Of a DNA stretch of 64,000 bases, positions 20,829 to 31,660 are shown piece by piece. The DNA comes from Aurelia coerulea (taxonomy: Eukaryota; Cnidaria; Scyphozoa; Semaeostomeae; Ulmaridae): positions 12,347,484 through 12,411,483 of the forward strand of contig CM076951.1 of the NCBI GenBank assembly GCA_039566865.1, in the 5' to 3' direction. The notes beneath the pieces were generated by a model. It ran no database searches. It was not told where the DNA came from and saw only the letters and a program-made list of their open reading frames with translations. The position numbers and the translations under genes were made by a program. Every line of letters begins with the position of its first letter. Position 1 is the first letter of the stretch.

Positions 20829-23071
20829 CCCTATCCAGACTGGGCTTTTTCCGCTACTAGAAGACTGGGGGGGGGGGCTCACTCAGCCCCCCCTCTCTAA
20901 AATCGCAATTTCTTCACTTACAAAGATTAAACTCACCACGCAGGTAGCCTTGCTTATGATCTATCATTTTTCACAAAAATAATTCTAAAATTGGATATGA
21001 CGTCATAATTAGTCAAGACCAACTGGCAAGTGTTCACGAAAAAAATGAAAAAATCAACTTTCTTTTAAATCTTTATAATTTTCTAAGATTGATTCATGAA
21101 ACCAAATTATGCCAATCAAAGCATTGTTAGAAGATGAAAATATACCTAAAAAGTGAAAAATTTGATTTTCGCAAATCCAAGATGGCGGACAGGGAGATTA
21201 AAATTCTTGTTTTTCCGAAAAATGACAAATGCAGCCATAATAGAGAATTGCTCCATATATTACAATGAAAGCTACTTCAATGATAAGTGTTCGTTGCAAA
21301 CTTCATTTTTCCCTTTGAAACTTTAGTTTTGATTATTGCAAAAAATGCTGACATCAGCATTTTTCCCAGTAGTAAGCAAATGATTTGGAAGGAAGAAGGA
21401 AGGGAGAAATAGGGGGTTGAGGATAGTAATTTGGTGAAATTTTGATAATATCTTGACAAACTAAACACTTTCAAGTCAAAAAATTCTCACTGTAAAACAG
21501 ATTCTCAAGATATGCATGAAAACTGATCGTTAGTAATACTACTGGGTGTCCCAAAAAAAAGGTAACAGATTTGATTGGGGCTAGCGATAAGAATTTAAGT
21601 TGATTCGACCCCTGATAAGTTTTGAAGTACTCTTAGATAGTTAACTTGAAGATTGATACCTTATTTGTTGACATTGGTGCATCAAGAGTTGGAATATTAA
21701 TCTTGAAAGTCCAAATTTGCCTCCTACTCCAAACCATAGCTTTTGGGGTTTGGCCTAAGCTGTTAGCTCACTGTGCGGTGGAATCTCCTCAATCATAGCC
21801 AAGTACAAACAAGAAACCTCGTGCTTATGAACACATTTTAGTGGAAATCTGACTCTGAACTTTACAATCAGATTCAAGAATTTAGCCCCGAAGAGACCCC
21901 TTTCTTGATTCTACAAAAATGTAAGTTGCACATGCCTGAGAAAAGTTATTCATCAGCGAAATAAGTCCCGTAGGCTTTAACACAGATTATTTTGCAAACT
22001 TCATTGCTTGAAATGCTTGAATGAAATGTTTTTTGCATCATCTCTCACGAAATTATTGCGAAACAAGCAATCGTGTATGCCCAAGGGAACATAGAAAATG
22101 CTCGTTCGTGCTTGGCTTGGTTTACTTTTGTAAATGCATTTTGACTGGAGAGAAATATTCCTTGGTGACTGTATTCATTAATTTGTTTTTTAGTTTTTAG
22201 TTTTTTACGTTCTTCTCAAACGAGTACCCAAAGGACCAATCCTTGTCCAAAAATGTCTTTCACTGAGGAGATTCCCGTAACCAGTGCGTTAGCAGTTTAG
22301 GCCAAAACCCAAAAGCTCTGGTTTGTAGAGGGACGCAAATTTTGGCTTTCGATATTAATATTTCAACTCTCGATGCGCAAATATCAACAAACGAGGTATT
22401 AATCTTCAAGTTAACTATCGAAGAGTACTTCAAAACATATTTGGGATCGATTCGACTTATACTCAAATCGCTAGTTCCCATCAAATCTGTTACCTTTTTT
22501 TTGGGACACCCGGTATATGAGGATACCCCCGGGGAATCTTATGCCGTTTGCGAGCAATGGTGCACAAAATTCAAACAAAATTACATAGCTTAGGTGGAAA
22601 CAACCCTGTTGATCAGCTTTAATCTATTTATTGCCGATGAAAAAACATTTGGGGTGGAAATAACCTTGCAGAAAGACCGCTAACTAATTTTTGCCATTTT
22701 CTTAAAGATGACATCATAGATGAGGTCATGTGACACATACTTGGTCTATTGTTCCTGGAAAAAGTTAAAGAGACCTGATATATATAAGTATAGAAAGTAA
22801 AAAGGATACTATCAAAGGATTATGAGGTGATCTGGAATTACATCCATAAGCAGCTTACCTAAAAGTTGGCCCCGACCACTCTGAAAAAAAGCCACCCCTC
22901 ACCCCCCTGAATTTGTTTTTCAAAATTTCACACAAAATCATTCTTCAAAAGGATAGAAACTAAAAGTCAAAAAAACCATTTCCTGGTTCGTTGAACCAAT
23001 TTGGAGAAGTGTTCAGTTAAGTATGTGGGGGGGGGGGGGCTGGATGAGCCCCCCCCCCAGTCTGGATAGGG
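20829..23071. mobile_element. piggyBac-like MITE, copy C, with nested TIR element
   Basis: Ends CCCTATCCAGACTGGGC and the inverse of GACTGGGATAGGG-type right end match those of copy B, with TTAA at 20825-20828 and 23072-23075. G/C hairpins lie at about 20867-20895 and 23028-23060. TGACGTCA is at 20998-21005. The total of 2243 bp includes a 972-bp foreign element at 21542-22513; without it the MITE would be about 1.27 kb. No coding capacity. Confidence 0.85.
21542..22513. mobile_element. TA-flanked long-TIR element nested in piggyBac-like copy C
   Basis: The ends begin CYGGGTGTCCCAAAAAAAAG and are inverted over about 245 bp (21542-21790 and 22270-22513) with scattered mismatches; TA is duplicated (21540-21541, 22514-22515). 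No transposase frame. Insertion into copy C fixes the order: the piggyBac-like MITE is older. Terminal sequence relates it to the 3399-5604 element. Confidence 0.8.
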
Positions 23072-23340
23072 TTAAGGCATTTAAAGATAACAAAAAGCCT
23101 TCTTATGGACCGTTTGTTACGATTTAAACTTAAAACCCGAAAAGCAATCTATGAAACCCTGAAGCCCCCTTGGGGAAAGGTTTTTGTCTTTTGAATGCCT
23201 TGAATGGTTACACTAAATAAGAAAGACTCTTCTAAACACCATAAACCCAAATGAATTTGTGTTTATAGGTCACTTTGGATATTTTTCCCAAATTACAAGA
23301 AGTTGATCGTATTTTGTAATGTGCTGTATGTTATAAAAGT

Positions 23341-23455
23341 TAAAATCACCTGAAACCACCTGAAATCATCTCAAATCACCTGAAACCACCTGAAATCATC
23401 TGCAAATCATCTGAAACCACCTGTACATCACCTGCAATCGCCTGTCATTGTTTTG
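23341..23455. repeat. short tandem repeat of CACCTG/CATCTG words
   Basis: An imperfect 10-bp tandem array, AAATCACCTGAAACCACCTG and variants, gives about nine E-box-like hexamers (CACCTG, CATCTG) in 110 bp. It may be a simple repeat only. The spacing near one helical turn is what a homotypic bHLH or Snail-type site cluster would show, but there is no gene start visible beside it. Confidence 0.65.
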
Positions 23456-24500
23456 ATGAATGGGAAAAAGTCTTATTGTCTTCAATTTTGATCATTAACA
23501 CCTAAAAAGGCAAATAATCCTACTGGTGTGATCGGTAGTTCTTAGGTCTCATGCGGTTTCGGTGTTTTAGTACCTGACAGTTTACTTGAGATTCCTAAAT
23601 TCCCTATCTGTCAAAGGTTATCACACCTTAGTTTCAAAGATCATCACACCTTTGCTTTGCAGCAACAACCAGTAGCACCTTGATTGCAATTAAATTGTTC
23701 TTATACAATGGTTTCATGAATGGGTTTTCATTGATATACCCACTATACATTTACTCCATCCTTGATATAAACAGCACTCTTTGTTTGCACACCTGTTCAT
23801 ATCATTGCCTCTGGCTGGATTGTTTCAGATCAGCCTATCATATCGCTTACAAATCCTGTTCGTGTGGTAACCTTTGAAAGCATACCTTCAAAAGCAACCA
23901 ATCACGTAGTCTTGTTTTTCCTTTCCTTTGAATTGCCTTTCTGAAACAACCAATCACATTGCTTTGATTACCGGAATCTCATTTATAATTTGACCGCAAC
24001 AAATCGTTCTCATTATCTTTGGTTCGATGACACAAGAGTAAAGCAAAAAGAGCAAATCATGGCCGCTGAAGGCTCTGAGTTTGGTCCCTCTTCTTTCTCG
24101 TATCAGCTGCAAGGGGTCTATCACTTATTCCAAAATGTAACAAGTTTTTGTTGGGATTTTGAGAGATTTTTCTTTAAAACAAAGAATTTTTCAAAAAGAT
24201 GAACAAGATTTTGGTTTGATAGCATCTTGCATGCATCTTGCCACACAAAGACTTCTGCTTTGATTTTAAGAAAAAAATGTCCTATCCTTCAAAACTATGA
24301 GGAGGCCAGCTCTCTTATGAAGATCAAAATGTGATGATGCTGTACTAATATTGCAGGCATTTCTTAATTCCTTGTCTTTGGACAGCTCTTTGAAACACAT
24401 TTTAAAGGCATCTGTTTGCATTTTTTTAGCTTTACTTCATAGAATTAGAACATTTATTTTGAAGCAGCTTGAAAAATCCTAAAAACTTATCATGGACAAT
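23456..24500. other. no recognisable gene
   Basis: AT-rich sequence. Short frames at 23680-23877 and 23990-24202 have no domain. A repeated ACCAATCACRT word (23899, 23948) is the only other pattern I see. Confidence 0.4.
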
Positions 24501-24506
24501 GAACCT

Positions 24507-25235
24507 TTATCCATCTTTTTCAGTTAGCATATCATATCCTATCATCTTTAAGATTTCCTCTACTATCTCTTTCCTAACTAAAATCATGTCTGAAGCTGTT
24601 GTCATAACTTCAATAATTGTGGGCATCTTTCGAATGTCATCTCTTGCCCTTTTGATGCACGAACCAGCATCACAGGCAACAGGATAAATAGTTGTAAAAT
24701 TATAATGTAAATGCTTGCCTCGCGTTACCAAAATGTCTTTGCTTTCTGTCTGTTCTGCTAACAAATGTGCACGAACAAGCGATTTTAATTTCGATATGCG
24801 AGGCCTGAAAGTTTCTTCGGACGGCCATCTTGGAAATAATGTAACAACTGCCCAGCCTCGATTTCGGTCCGTTCTAAAGTGAAGAGAAGGGAAAGAGAGA
24901 TAGGTGGGCAACGAATAACAATAGAACAAGGGCTGTTATTCGTTGCCCACCTATCTCTCTTTCCCTTCTCTTCACTTTAGAACGGACCGAAATCGAGGCT
25001 GGGCAGTTGTTACATTATTTCCAAGATGGCCGTCCGAAGAAACTTTCAGGTCTCGCATATCGATATTAAAATCGCTTGTTCGTGCACATTTGTTAGCAGA
25101 ACAGACAGAAAACAAAGACATTTTGGTAACGTGAGGCAAGCATTTACATTATAATTTTACAACTATTTATCCTGTTGCCTGTGCCAGCATGGTATAGAAT
25201 TCCAATATCCTCAAGGGGCCAGGTCTATAACGTGG
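24507..25235 (-). pseudogene. possible terminal exon split by the fold-back element
   Basis: On the minus strand, reading from about 25228 through 25191 and, after skipping the fold-back insertion with its 7-bp duplication, from 24670 to 24507, a frame of about 70 codons ends at a TAA. It is helical and charged (CIKRARDDIRKMPTIIEVM). A weak TATAG acceptor precedes it. Continuity across the insertion is modest support for coding. No function assigned. Confidence 0.3.
24671..25183. mobile_element. fold-back (hairpin) element, about 245-bp arms
   Basis: The left arm (24671-24920) is the near-perfect inverse of the right arm (24933-25183) with a 12-base loop between GGGCAACGAATAACA and its inverse. 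CCAGCAT is duplicated directly at the borders (24664-24670, 25184-25190), a 7-bp target duplication. The same short peptide frame therefore appears on both strands, which is a shadow of the symmetry. No internal gene. Confidence 0.85.
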
Positions 25236-25329
25236 ACCCCGTGGACTTCGCGGAATTGTAGTCTGCGTCCGTGAATGTCCGCTTTTTTGCTCAGGCATAG
25301 GTCCCAGCACAAAACGCAGAATTCAATGA

Positions 25330-25490
25330 AAACAAAAAAGTCAATGTAAACCCAAACCCAATAGATAGGAAAGACACCCATGTTTCAAGATCCACGAGTT
25401 GAAGACGGCTGATGTGACTGTGGGAGCTGATTGGTTCTGTAGTGGCACTCCTTCAATGTATTTTGAAAACACATCTATGAGCAGGATATA
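25330..25490 (-). pseudogene. retroelement integrase (rve) fragment
   Basis: On the minus strand, just downstream of the Penelope-like frame, the sequence encodes YRYILLIDVFSKYIEGVPLQ and QSAPTVTSAVFNSWILKHG. This is the central integrase-core pattern (D-x-F-S-K-x-x-E...L) of Ty3/Gypsy or BEL elements with the first catalytic Asp. It breaks afterwards. The fragment is too short to classify. Confidence 0.6.
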
Positions 25491-25503
25491 TCTGTAAACA
25501 TTA

Positions 25504-26275
25504 TCATCTTCTTGCAAGGTGGCTTAAATCAGTTCTTTCTTTGTTTGAAAGATTGTTGTTGGCAAAATTTTTTTCTGGTTCTAAAAGTTCAATAAAACTG
25601 CAAATGGTATTTATTTCTTTGTTTTTTGTGTAAATTGGTCTATTTGATTTGTTTCTATGTAATGAAATATCTTCATTTTCTTTATCCGCAAAAACTTCTC
25701 GTATTTTCACTTTCCGAGTGAAATCCTTAATGTCAGATTTGAAAGGGTTCTTTGGTTTGCTTACTGGGGTGAATTTTGGTCCTTTGGTTAGAAGCGAGAC
25801 ATGTTTGTCTGCCAAGCGGAAGGGCTAAAGGTTGATGATTTTAGCGGAAGGAGTCAAGGAGGTCTTGGATATTTCAGGCCTTGGTAGTTTTTTGAAGCAG
25901 TAGTGTTGTAAGGTTGATGTTGGAATCGTTGGAAACTCTGGTGTGGTGGTGAAGAATGGAAATGGTTTCTTTGGCTGTGGTGTTGCTGTTGTTGTTTTGA
26001 AATTGTTGTGGGCACTGATGCTGTTGTTGTTGTGGAGCATTTTGATGTGGCTGTTTCAGCGGTAGCTGCTTGGACAGACTTGGTTTGGGGACTGCTGAAG
26101 CTTGGCTTTGTGTATCATTTGAGTCAACTGAAATTGGCATAGATGTGTCCAGTTGTTGGGATGAAGCTGATGTAAGCATGGCTTTGTCTTTTGTAATTAT
26201 TGAATTTTTGTTGTTGATTTTTTTGCCCATTGCTTCCAGACATCTTGTTGGTCGTGATCGGTCTTTTCTTTCCAA
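25504..26275 (-). pseudogene. Penelope-like retroelement N-terminal region
   Basis: The conserved part (25815-25504) has HVSLLTKGPKFTPVSKP and DIKDFTRKVKIREVF, the 'L-S-K-G-L-x-F-x-P-T-P...D-x-x-x-F-x-R-K-x-R-L' pattern that precedes the RT domain in Penelope-like elements. Upstream on the same strand, two overlapping frames encode a Gln/Asn/Ser/Thr/Pro-rich low-complexity segment with poly-Gln (26275-25825). The RT and GIY-YIG parts are absent. The sequence is cut at about 26276 by a Gypsy fragment on the other strand. Confidence 0.5.
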
Positions 26276-26284
26276 TTCTTTTTC

Positions 26285-26790
26285 AATTGAAGACTTCTTG
26301 ATACTGCTACTCGGATGGGATAAACTTTACATCGACAGAGAAGGCATTCTTCACCGTAAAACTACTGAGTATGACCAAATAGTATTGCCGCAGAAGTTTA
26401 AACGTCTGGTCTATCGCGAGTTGCACGACGAAATGGGTCATCTCGGGAGCGAGCGAGTGTTTCAGTTAGCCACACAACGATTCTTTTGGCAGAACATGCG
26501 TTCCGATATTGAGACCTATACCACAAAAACTTGTCCTTGTAAAATTCACGAAAACCGAACACAGTTTCATGAGCACCTCTTTCAAGCATTGTAACAACGC
26601 AACCATTCAAACTTGTTTCTATTGATTTCTTACATTTAGAGAAAAGTGTTGGTAGTTTCGAATATATATTGGTAACAATGGATCACTTTACTCGTTATGC
26701 ACAAGTAAACACAACAAAGAATAAGGCAGCCTTGACAGTTGTAGATAAGCACTATAATGATTTCATCCTTTGATTCGGCTTTCCGATGCG
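26285..26790 (+). pseudogene. Ty3/Gypsy integrase fragment (H2C2 zinc finger and start of rve core)
   Basis: The frame from about 26285 encodes LHDEMGHLGSERVFQLATQ, FFWQNMRSDIE and TKTCPC: the His-His-Cys-Cys integrase_H2C2 domain. After a one-base shift near 26545 the other frame gives FKLVSIDFLHLE (first catalytic Asp) and DHFTRYAQVNTT, then FIL-stop-FGFPMRI. Two in-frame TGA codons stand where the family has Arg, as expected from CGA to TGA decay. The fragment ends at the border of a MITE at 26803. Confidence 0.8.
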
Positions 26791-26810
26791 TATACAATGG
26801 CTGGAGCTCC

Positions 26811-27540
26811 TACGCAGTGATATGTCTCATTTCAAACTTCCCTTTAAATAGTGACTGGGTATGCAACGGAGCACAACTCGCTAAGCCAACTTTCGTCAAC
26901 AGCTCGACCAATTTCGCACACCATATTTGGAATCTGCCATGCCAAACGTCACAACTCCGAAACCAATAGCCTTGCAAAGGAATGCGAGGGCGCTATCTCC
27001 AGGGGGAGTTGAGCAAGACATGTTCAAAGCTTTCCATCATGAAGCAAAGGGTTTGATGTAATGAATAATCTTCAGAATCTCACAAATATCTTATATTCAA
27101 TATGCTTCCTTCAAATCAAATATCCGTTAAATCAAGCTGAATTAGATCGGAAATATTTTTAATCACAGCACAAAATCTACAACGGAAGTTAGGTGTTTAA
27201 ATAGCGACTACATTCTCATTCTAAAATTTGACATTTATATCAGAAATATGAAACGAATTGTTTACAAACAACTTCATCACATAACCGAGGCAATGTAGAT
27301 TTATTGATTCAATGGGCGGGTGCAGAAATTCTTCTTCGCCAATTTATATCTGCAAAGAGCACCTTTTATGAAACCCCCGTGGTAGAATGGGGCTTTGCAA
27401 AGCCCTTTGTTCACCATTCTTTTGTTCTAGTAAACCGCATTGGTCGAGCTGTTGACGAAAGTTGGCTTAGCGAGTGGTGCTCCGTTGCATACCCAGTCAC
27501 TATTTAAAGGGAAGTTTGAAATGAGATGTATCGCTGCGTT
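26811..27540. mobile_element. long-TIR MITE inserted in the Gypsy fragment
   Basis: About 110 bp at each end are inverted (26811-26915 and 27438-27540): TACGCAGTGATATGTCTCAT versus the inverse of GAGATGTATCGCTGCGTT. The palindrome GGAGCTCC lies at both outer borders (26803-26810, 27541-27548) and could be an 8-bp target duplication, which would suit hAT. No coding frame inside. It ends the Gypsy frame. Confidence 0.75.
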
Positions 27541-27721
27541 GGAGCTCCCACCGTTTCAACTGTATTTGAAATTTGAATATTGGCGGCGTTTGTTTCCTTG
27601 TTGCAACGAGAGAAGAACGAAGGAGTAGCAACATTATCAAGCGCTTTACCTGCAATCTTGTGGAAAAGAAACAACACAGAGAGTAAAAATACAATTTTGA
27701 TCATATTGTAGGCCACATCAA

Positions 27722-27989
27722 CAGTGCATTATTGCCCATGGTTTTAGGTGTGAATGTGGTAAATGCTCATCAGATAATTTAGCTGGAGCAAGAGAGCACA
27801 GATGCTGCCGGGAGGTGCCACAAGCCATAGGGAAGTTGACCTTTGAAGGTCTGTCAGAAGAGTTACGTTGCGTCACGAACCACCCTGACTTTGATGCACT
27901 AACCAACAAAGCTGTCTTGACACTTGCTGGACCATTATTTAAAACAAGAGAAAGCAAACATTACAAATGTGGAATCGGTCAGAAACTGA
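27722..27989 (+). CDS. exon encoding P2RX7_C-type cysteine-rich domain
   Basis: The exon follows an AACAG acceptor and ends at a strong GTAAGT donor (27990). It encodes CECGKCSS, then HRCCREVPQA and LRCVTNHPDFDAL. The pattern C-x-C-G-x-C ... C-C-x-E ... C-[IV]-T-x-H-P-x-F is the cytoplasmic C-terminal domain of P2X7 receptors, which is also found alone or with other domains in many invertebrate genes and often spread in repeats. It binds zinc in P2X7. The upstream and downstream exons are not identified; the next 3 kb has none I can link. Confidence 0.65.
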
Positions 27990-27999
27990 GTAAGTAAAG

Positions 28000-29480
28000 T
28001 TAATTTTCAAAATATATTTCTCAAGTCAAATGAATGCATTGTGGCCCTGTGTTGTATAATCTGACCATTGAATTACCGGGTGACCCAGAAAAAAGTGACC
28101 CACCGCAATCTGTTATAGAAAAAAAGCAAGTGGCCGATTGAAATACTCAAGTGTTGTTCTGTCGCTAAAAGACTAGCCTACCCCAGCTGCCCAGCTTCTT
28201 GGTTGCTGCATCCTGATCTTTGATGTCTTATTTTTGGCTACCTAAACCTTTTGCAGTAGCGAGGTTTGCCTCCCGAAGATTGTGGCACATGAGATGTGGG
28301 CTGTCTTGCTTGCTCTTCCAATGTGGTTTGCTCATCAGCTGAAAGGACAATTGTCAAATTATTACTGTTTGGGTTAAAGCACTTGGACACATGCCAAATA
28401 CTATGGTGGGGGGGGGAGCCTGGGGCAAAGCAATTTTCCAATTAAATTCATCATTCCTACTCCTTTCAAATAGAGGGTAACCAGCCATACCCTCTCCATC
28501 CCTTGTGTCCACTATTGAACTCTGAAGTTTATGTCTATTACATAAATCAAGATAAAACGATGAATTATTCTTGCATAAATTATGTAGCTAGAAGTATTTG
28601 AAGCTTCGTTTAGCCAGAAACATTCATTAGCAGAACTTAAACGATTTTTTAAAAACTTGGATTACCAGTTGGAAATAAATTTGTTGTTGCGTGCTTCCTT
28701 GCTTCCCATGTGACAATTGCACCTTCCGCATCTTCAGTAAGGGCGACGGGGGTCAGTTGTAACACTTTTTGAAGAATTAACTCTTTTTGAAAAATCAGCT
28801 ATATCAACCAAACAATGATTAATTGCACTCTTGGAGGTAGATGATACTGTAGTCGCATCTCTTGCAATGACGCTATGATAGTATTACATCCTTTGTGACG
28901 CTATGATAGTATTACAATCAGTGGTCGAGTGTTACAATTGACCCCGTAGCATGAGGAAATTATGGCAAATGATTTGGAGGAATTGTTACTCGTCTTTAAA
29001 ATTTTTTTTAACAACAATTTTTAACACAGCCCAAAGCCAACGACCAGTACGCATCACTCACTAATGAAAATTATTTCTAGTTACAAGTAATTATTGCATG
29101 CCTATGGGTTTTCCTTACACAAAATGAAGCACCAGGTAGCAAATTATTCATTGCTTTAAAAATAACATTTTACAGATAAGCCGTGGTATTTATTTCTTTG
29201 TAAATTTGGGTGCATCAGTTGAGAAAAATTGGATCCATCGTGAAAAAATTGCCCTTTCTTTACACATTTCAACTTTTAACTCTTTAACTCCTTTAAAAAA
29301 ATATGTAGGATTTCCTTCAACAGAAATCAACAATAGTTTCTTCAGTCATATTTTCCCAATGCTGGAGTTTCTTAACTTTTTGCAATTTGAGGGTTTTTTT
29401 TGTAAGCTGTTTTTTATAAAAGAATATATGTAATTAAAAACGAAGCACCGTTTACAAGAACCATTTGGAAGGAATTTAAT
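28000..29480. other. no gene identified; scattered repeats
   Basis: A lone TACCGGGTGACCCAGAAAAA end (28073) looks like one terminus of the TA-flanked TIR family without a partner. TGACGCTATGATAGTATTAC occurs twice, 36 bp apart (about 28868 and 28904). A poly-G run is at about 28406. Otherwise nothing. Confidence 0.4.
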
Positions 29481-29486
29481 TCTGAT

Positions 29487-29820
29487 TTAACAGCGAATAT
29501 CAAATTTTACCCGAAACTGAGAGACAATCTCTGTCTCATCTTCATCGGCTAACATCTCAAATGTGTTGATTTCTTCGGTAGGTTCAGTGCGATAGGTGGC
29601 ACAAATGTCTGCATGGCCCTCTTTTTGATTTTTTAGCCCCTCCATTCTCCTTGCCTTTGCTACCAGTTGGCCTTCGTCATTGTCGCTATGTGGCGGAGAC
29701 TGTATTTCTTGTATTTTTTTTGGTATATTTTCTTTGAATTTCGTTAGCATTTCCTTGTTGCTTGTATCAAGGGAACCGTTCCTCCTTGCTCTTTTTATGT
29801 AATAATTTCTTGTTTTCTGC
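29487..29820 (-). CDS. isolated terminal exon, unknown protein
   Basis: A TTTTATGTTGCAG acceptor on the minus strand is followed by an open frame of about 111 codons to a stop at 29487. The product is basic at the start (KTRNYYIKRARRNGS), then charged and polar, ending acidic (MLADEDETEIV). No family recognised. Upstream exons would be at higher coordinates, where only the MITE at 30077 is seen. Confidence 0.35.
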
Positions 29821-30076
29821 AACATAAAATGATACATTATTTCTAATAATACCGATTATCAGAAACACCTAAAGCTTGAAATATCGCTACTCCCCGAATA
29901 TCAAAGGAATTATATTGCAAACTGTCTCACTGCATTGTCGATTTGTTCTATTTAATTTCAATAATTTACCGTGGACATGCGAAAAACTCAAAATCCTGCA
30001 AAACGAGTGAAGCAGATATGGGGTGGGGGGGGGGCTCCCTGATAAAACTCAAAGGACCCTAAACAATCGTTTTTAA

Positions 30077-30968
30077 CCCTATTTTAACCGGGTAAAAAAA
30101 AGTGATTTTCTACCGGGGGGGGGGCGTTTTTCGCCCCCCCCCCCCTATTTTTCTCCGCAAGTATAACAGCTATGACAATGAAACTTGCACTGTGTCATAA
30201 TTGAACAAAGGAGAATCTAAAAATAGTATCAATCCATCAGTAGTCACGTGATTGGTTGCTAGGCAACCAAAAACAATGCAAATTTTGTGAAAATCGAGCT
30301 ATTTTCAAAAAAGGGCCAATTATTAGCAAATAGCTTGATAAAATTGGCAAAAAACCATCCAAATACCTGCTTGACACCATTAATTTGTAGTTTCATATGG
30401 TTTCATACGGATATTTGTGGTTTCTAATAAATTAACTAATTAAATAATGAAAATTTGATTCAATGCAAAATTGTTTGCTCAATAAATATGATTTAAAACC
30501 ATTAATTTCGCATATTATTGATGAAATAAAGTACCTTCATCGATAATTGAGGTAATTCCATCAGTTTTGCATGCAAAAATTACTCATTCATTAGGAATAT
30601 GACGTCATAAAGATTGATGACGTCATAGAAATAATAAAGTGCTGATGTCAGCAAATATGAATAAATTATATATCAAATGAAAGCACTCATTGAGACGAAT
30701 CGAATGGTATATATATTGTTGAGATTTAGTAACAAAGAAAGAAATTAGAGCCGTTTTAAAGAATTTCTTTGTGACCACTCTCCAAATATGGGCATGTGGT
30801 GGTCACGTGGTCGAACAATAGGTCTTGAAATTTTTATTTTCTGATTGCCAACTAAATTTTAGGAAAAGTCAAGACGTTTCAGCATTGTAGGTAGCATCGT
30901 TTGGGAGCTATTAAAAAAAATCCGACAGGGGGGGCGAAAAACGCCCCCCCCCCCCGGTTAAAATAGGG
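30077..30968. mobile_element. piggyBac-like MITE, copy D
   Basis: 892 bp with perfect 16-bp inverted ends (CCCTATTTTAACCGGG) and TTAA at 30073-30076 and 30969-30972. Hairpins of G and C runs lie at 30114-30146 and 30927-30956. TGACGTCA is at 30600-30607 and 30618-30625, CACGTG at about 30245 and 30805. A true piggyBac transposase fragment lies only 390 bp beyond its right end. Confidence 0.88.
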
Positions 30969-31354
30969 TTAAAGTGTTTTAATCTGAATATGGGAAAGTC
31001 ATTATGTGATTTAAACTGCTCAATTTATTTCTGTTTCTGTCATGTCTCCTCATAGTTTCACTTTGTTTAATCTTAAGGCTTACCCTCTTGTTATTGTAAT
31101 ACTTCACATAATTTGACTAGGCATCATCTCAGGCATACACCTCAGTAGTAAATTCTACATCTGGCCCATCTTTGCAACCCTCTAATTTGCTGCCAAAAGA
31201 TGAATTTCGTCATTAATTACACTTGTATGGTTGTTAGTACAAGGCAAACACGAGAAGTTAGAATTAAGAAACTTTCAGCCTAAAAATGAAAAGTATCTAG
31301 ATATAAGAAACCTTTTAGGCTAAGGTGTAAAAAAATGGTTTCTTAAATGCGGGG

Positions 31355-31660
31355 CCTTACTGTACTGCCTGAAGTCAAGTGTTCCTCGGAACTTTACCAT
31401 AGCTTCATCAACGGCATTATCCTTGTGGGCTTTATAATTTTTCAGGCATTTCTTGTTAGTCATGTCAAAATAGTCATGTCCAAAATAGGCCGAATCAAAT
31501 AACGCTTGTCATGATCTGGATCCTCACGGTTGTACTGTGACCGATCATTTGCGTGCAGATATTGAGAAATTTTCTCAAACCTATCCCTGGTCATAACATC
31601 TCCAATTTTTAAAGCCAATTTTTGCAATGGTTCAAGCCTATCCGGAGGTGTTGATGGTAG
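31355..31660 (-). pseudogene. piggyBac transposase fragment (DDE_Tnp_1_7)
   Basis: On the minus strand the sequence encodes MTRDRFEKISQYLHANDRSQ, DKRYLIRPILD and then NKKCLKNYKAHKDNAVDEAM followed by VKFRGTLDFRQ. The order F-x-x-I-x-x-x-L-H-x-N-D ... L-x-K-I-R-P-x-L-D ... D-E-x-M-x-x-F-K-G-R-x-x-x-x-Q-Y is diagnostic for piggyBac/PGBD transposases, with the first catalytic Asp near RPILD. The frame shifts once near 31470. It is truncated at both sides and its 5' end meets the ZSWIM-like pseudogene at about 31640. Confidence 0.75.

Noticed and set aside
24943..25134. Plus-strand peptide identical to one on the minus strand
   Set aside because: It is a shadow of the fold-back symmetry.
28238..28441. 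Minus-strand exon with GGKPRYCKR
   Set aside because: Acceptor is plausible but the donor is weak and no family is recognised.
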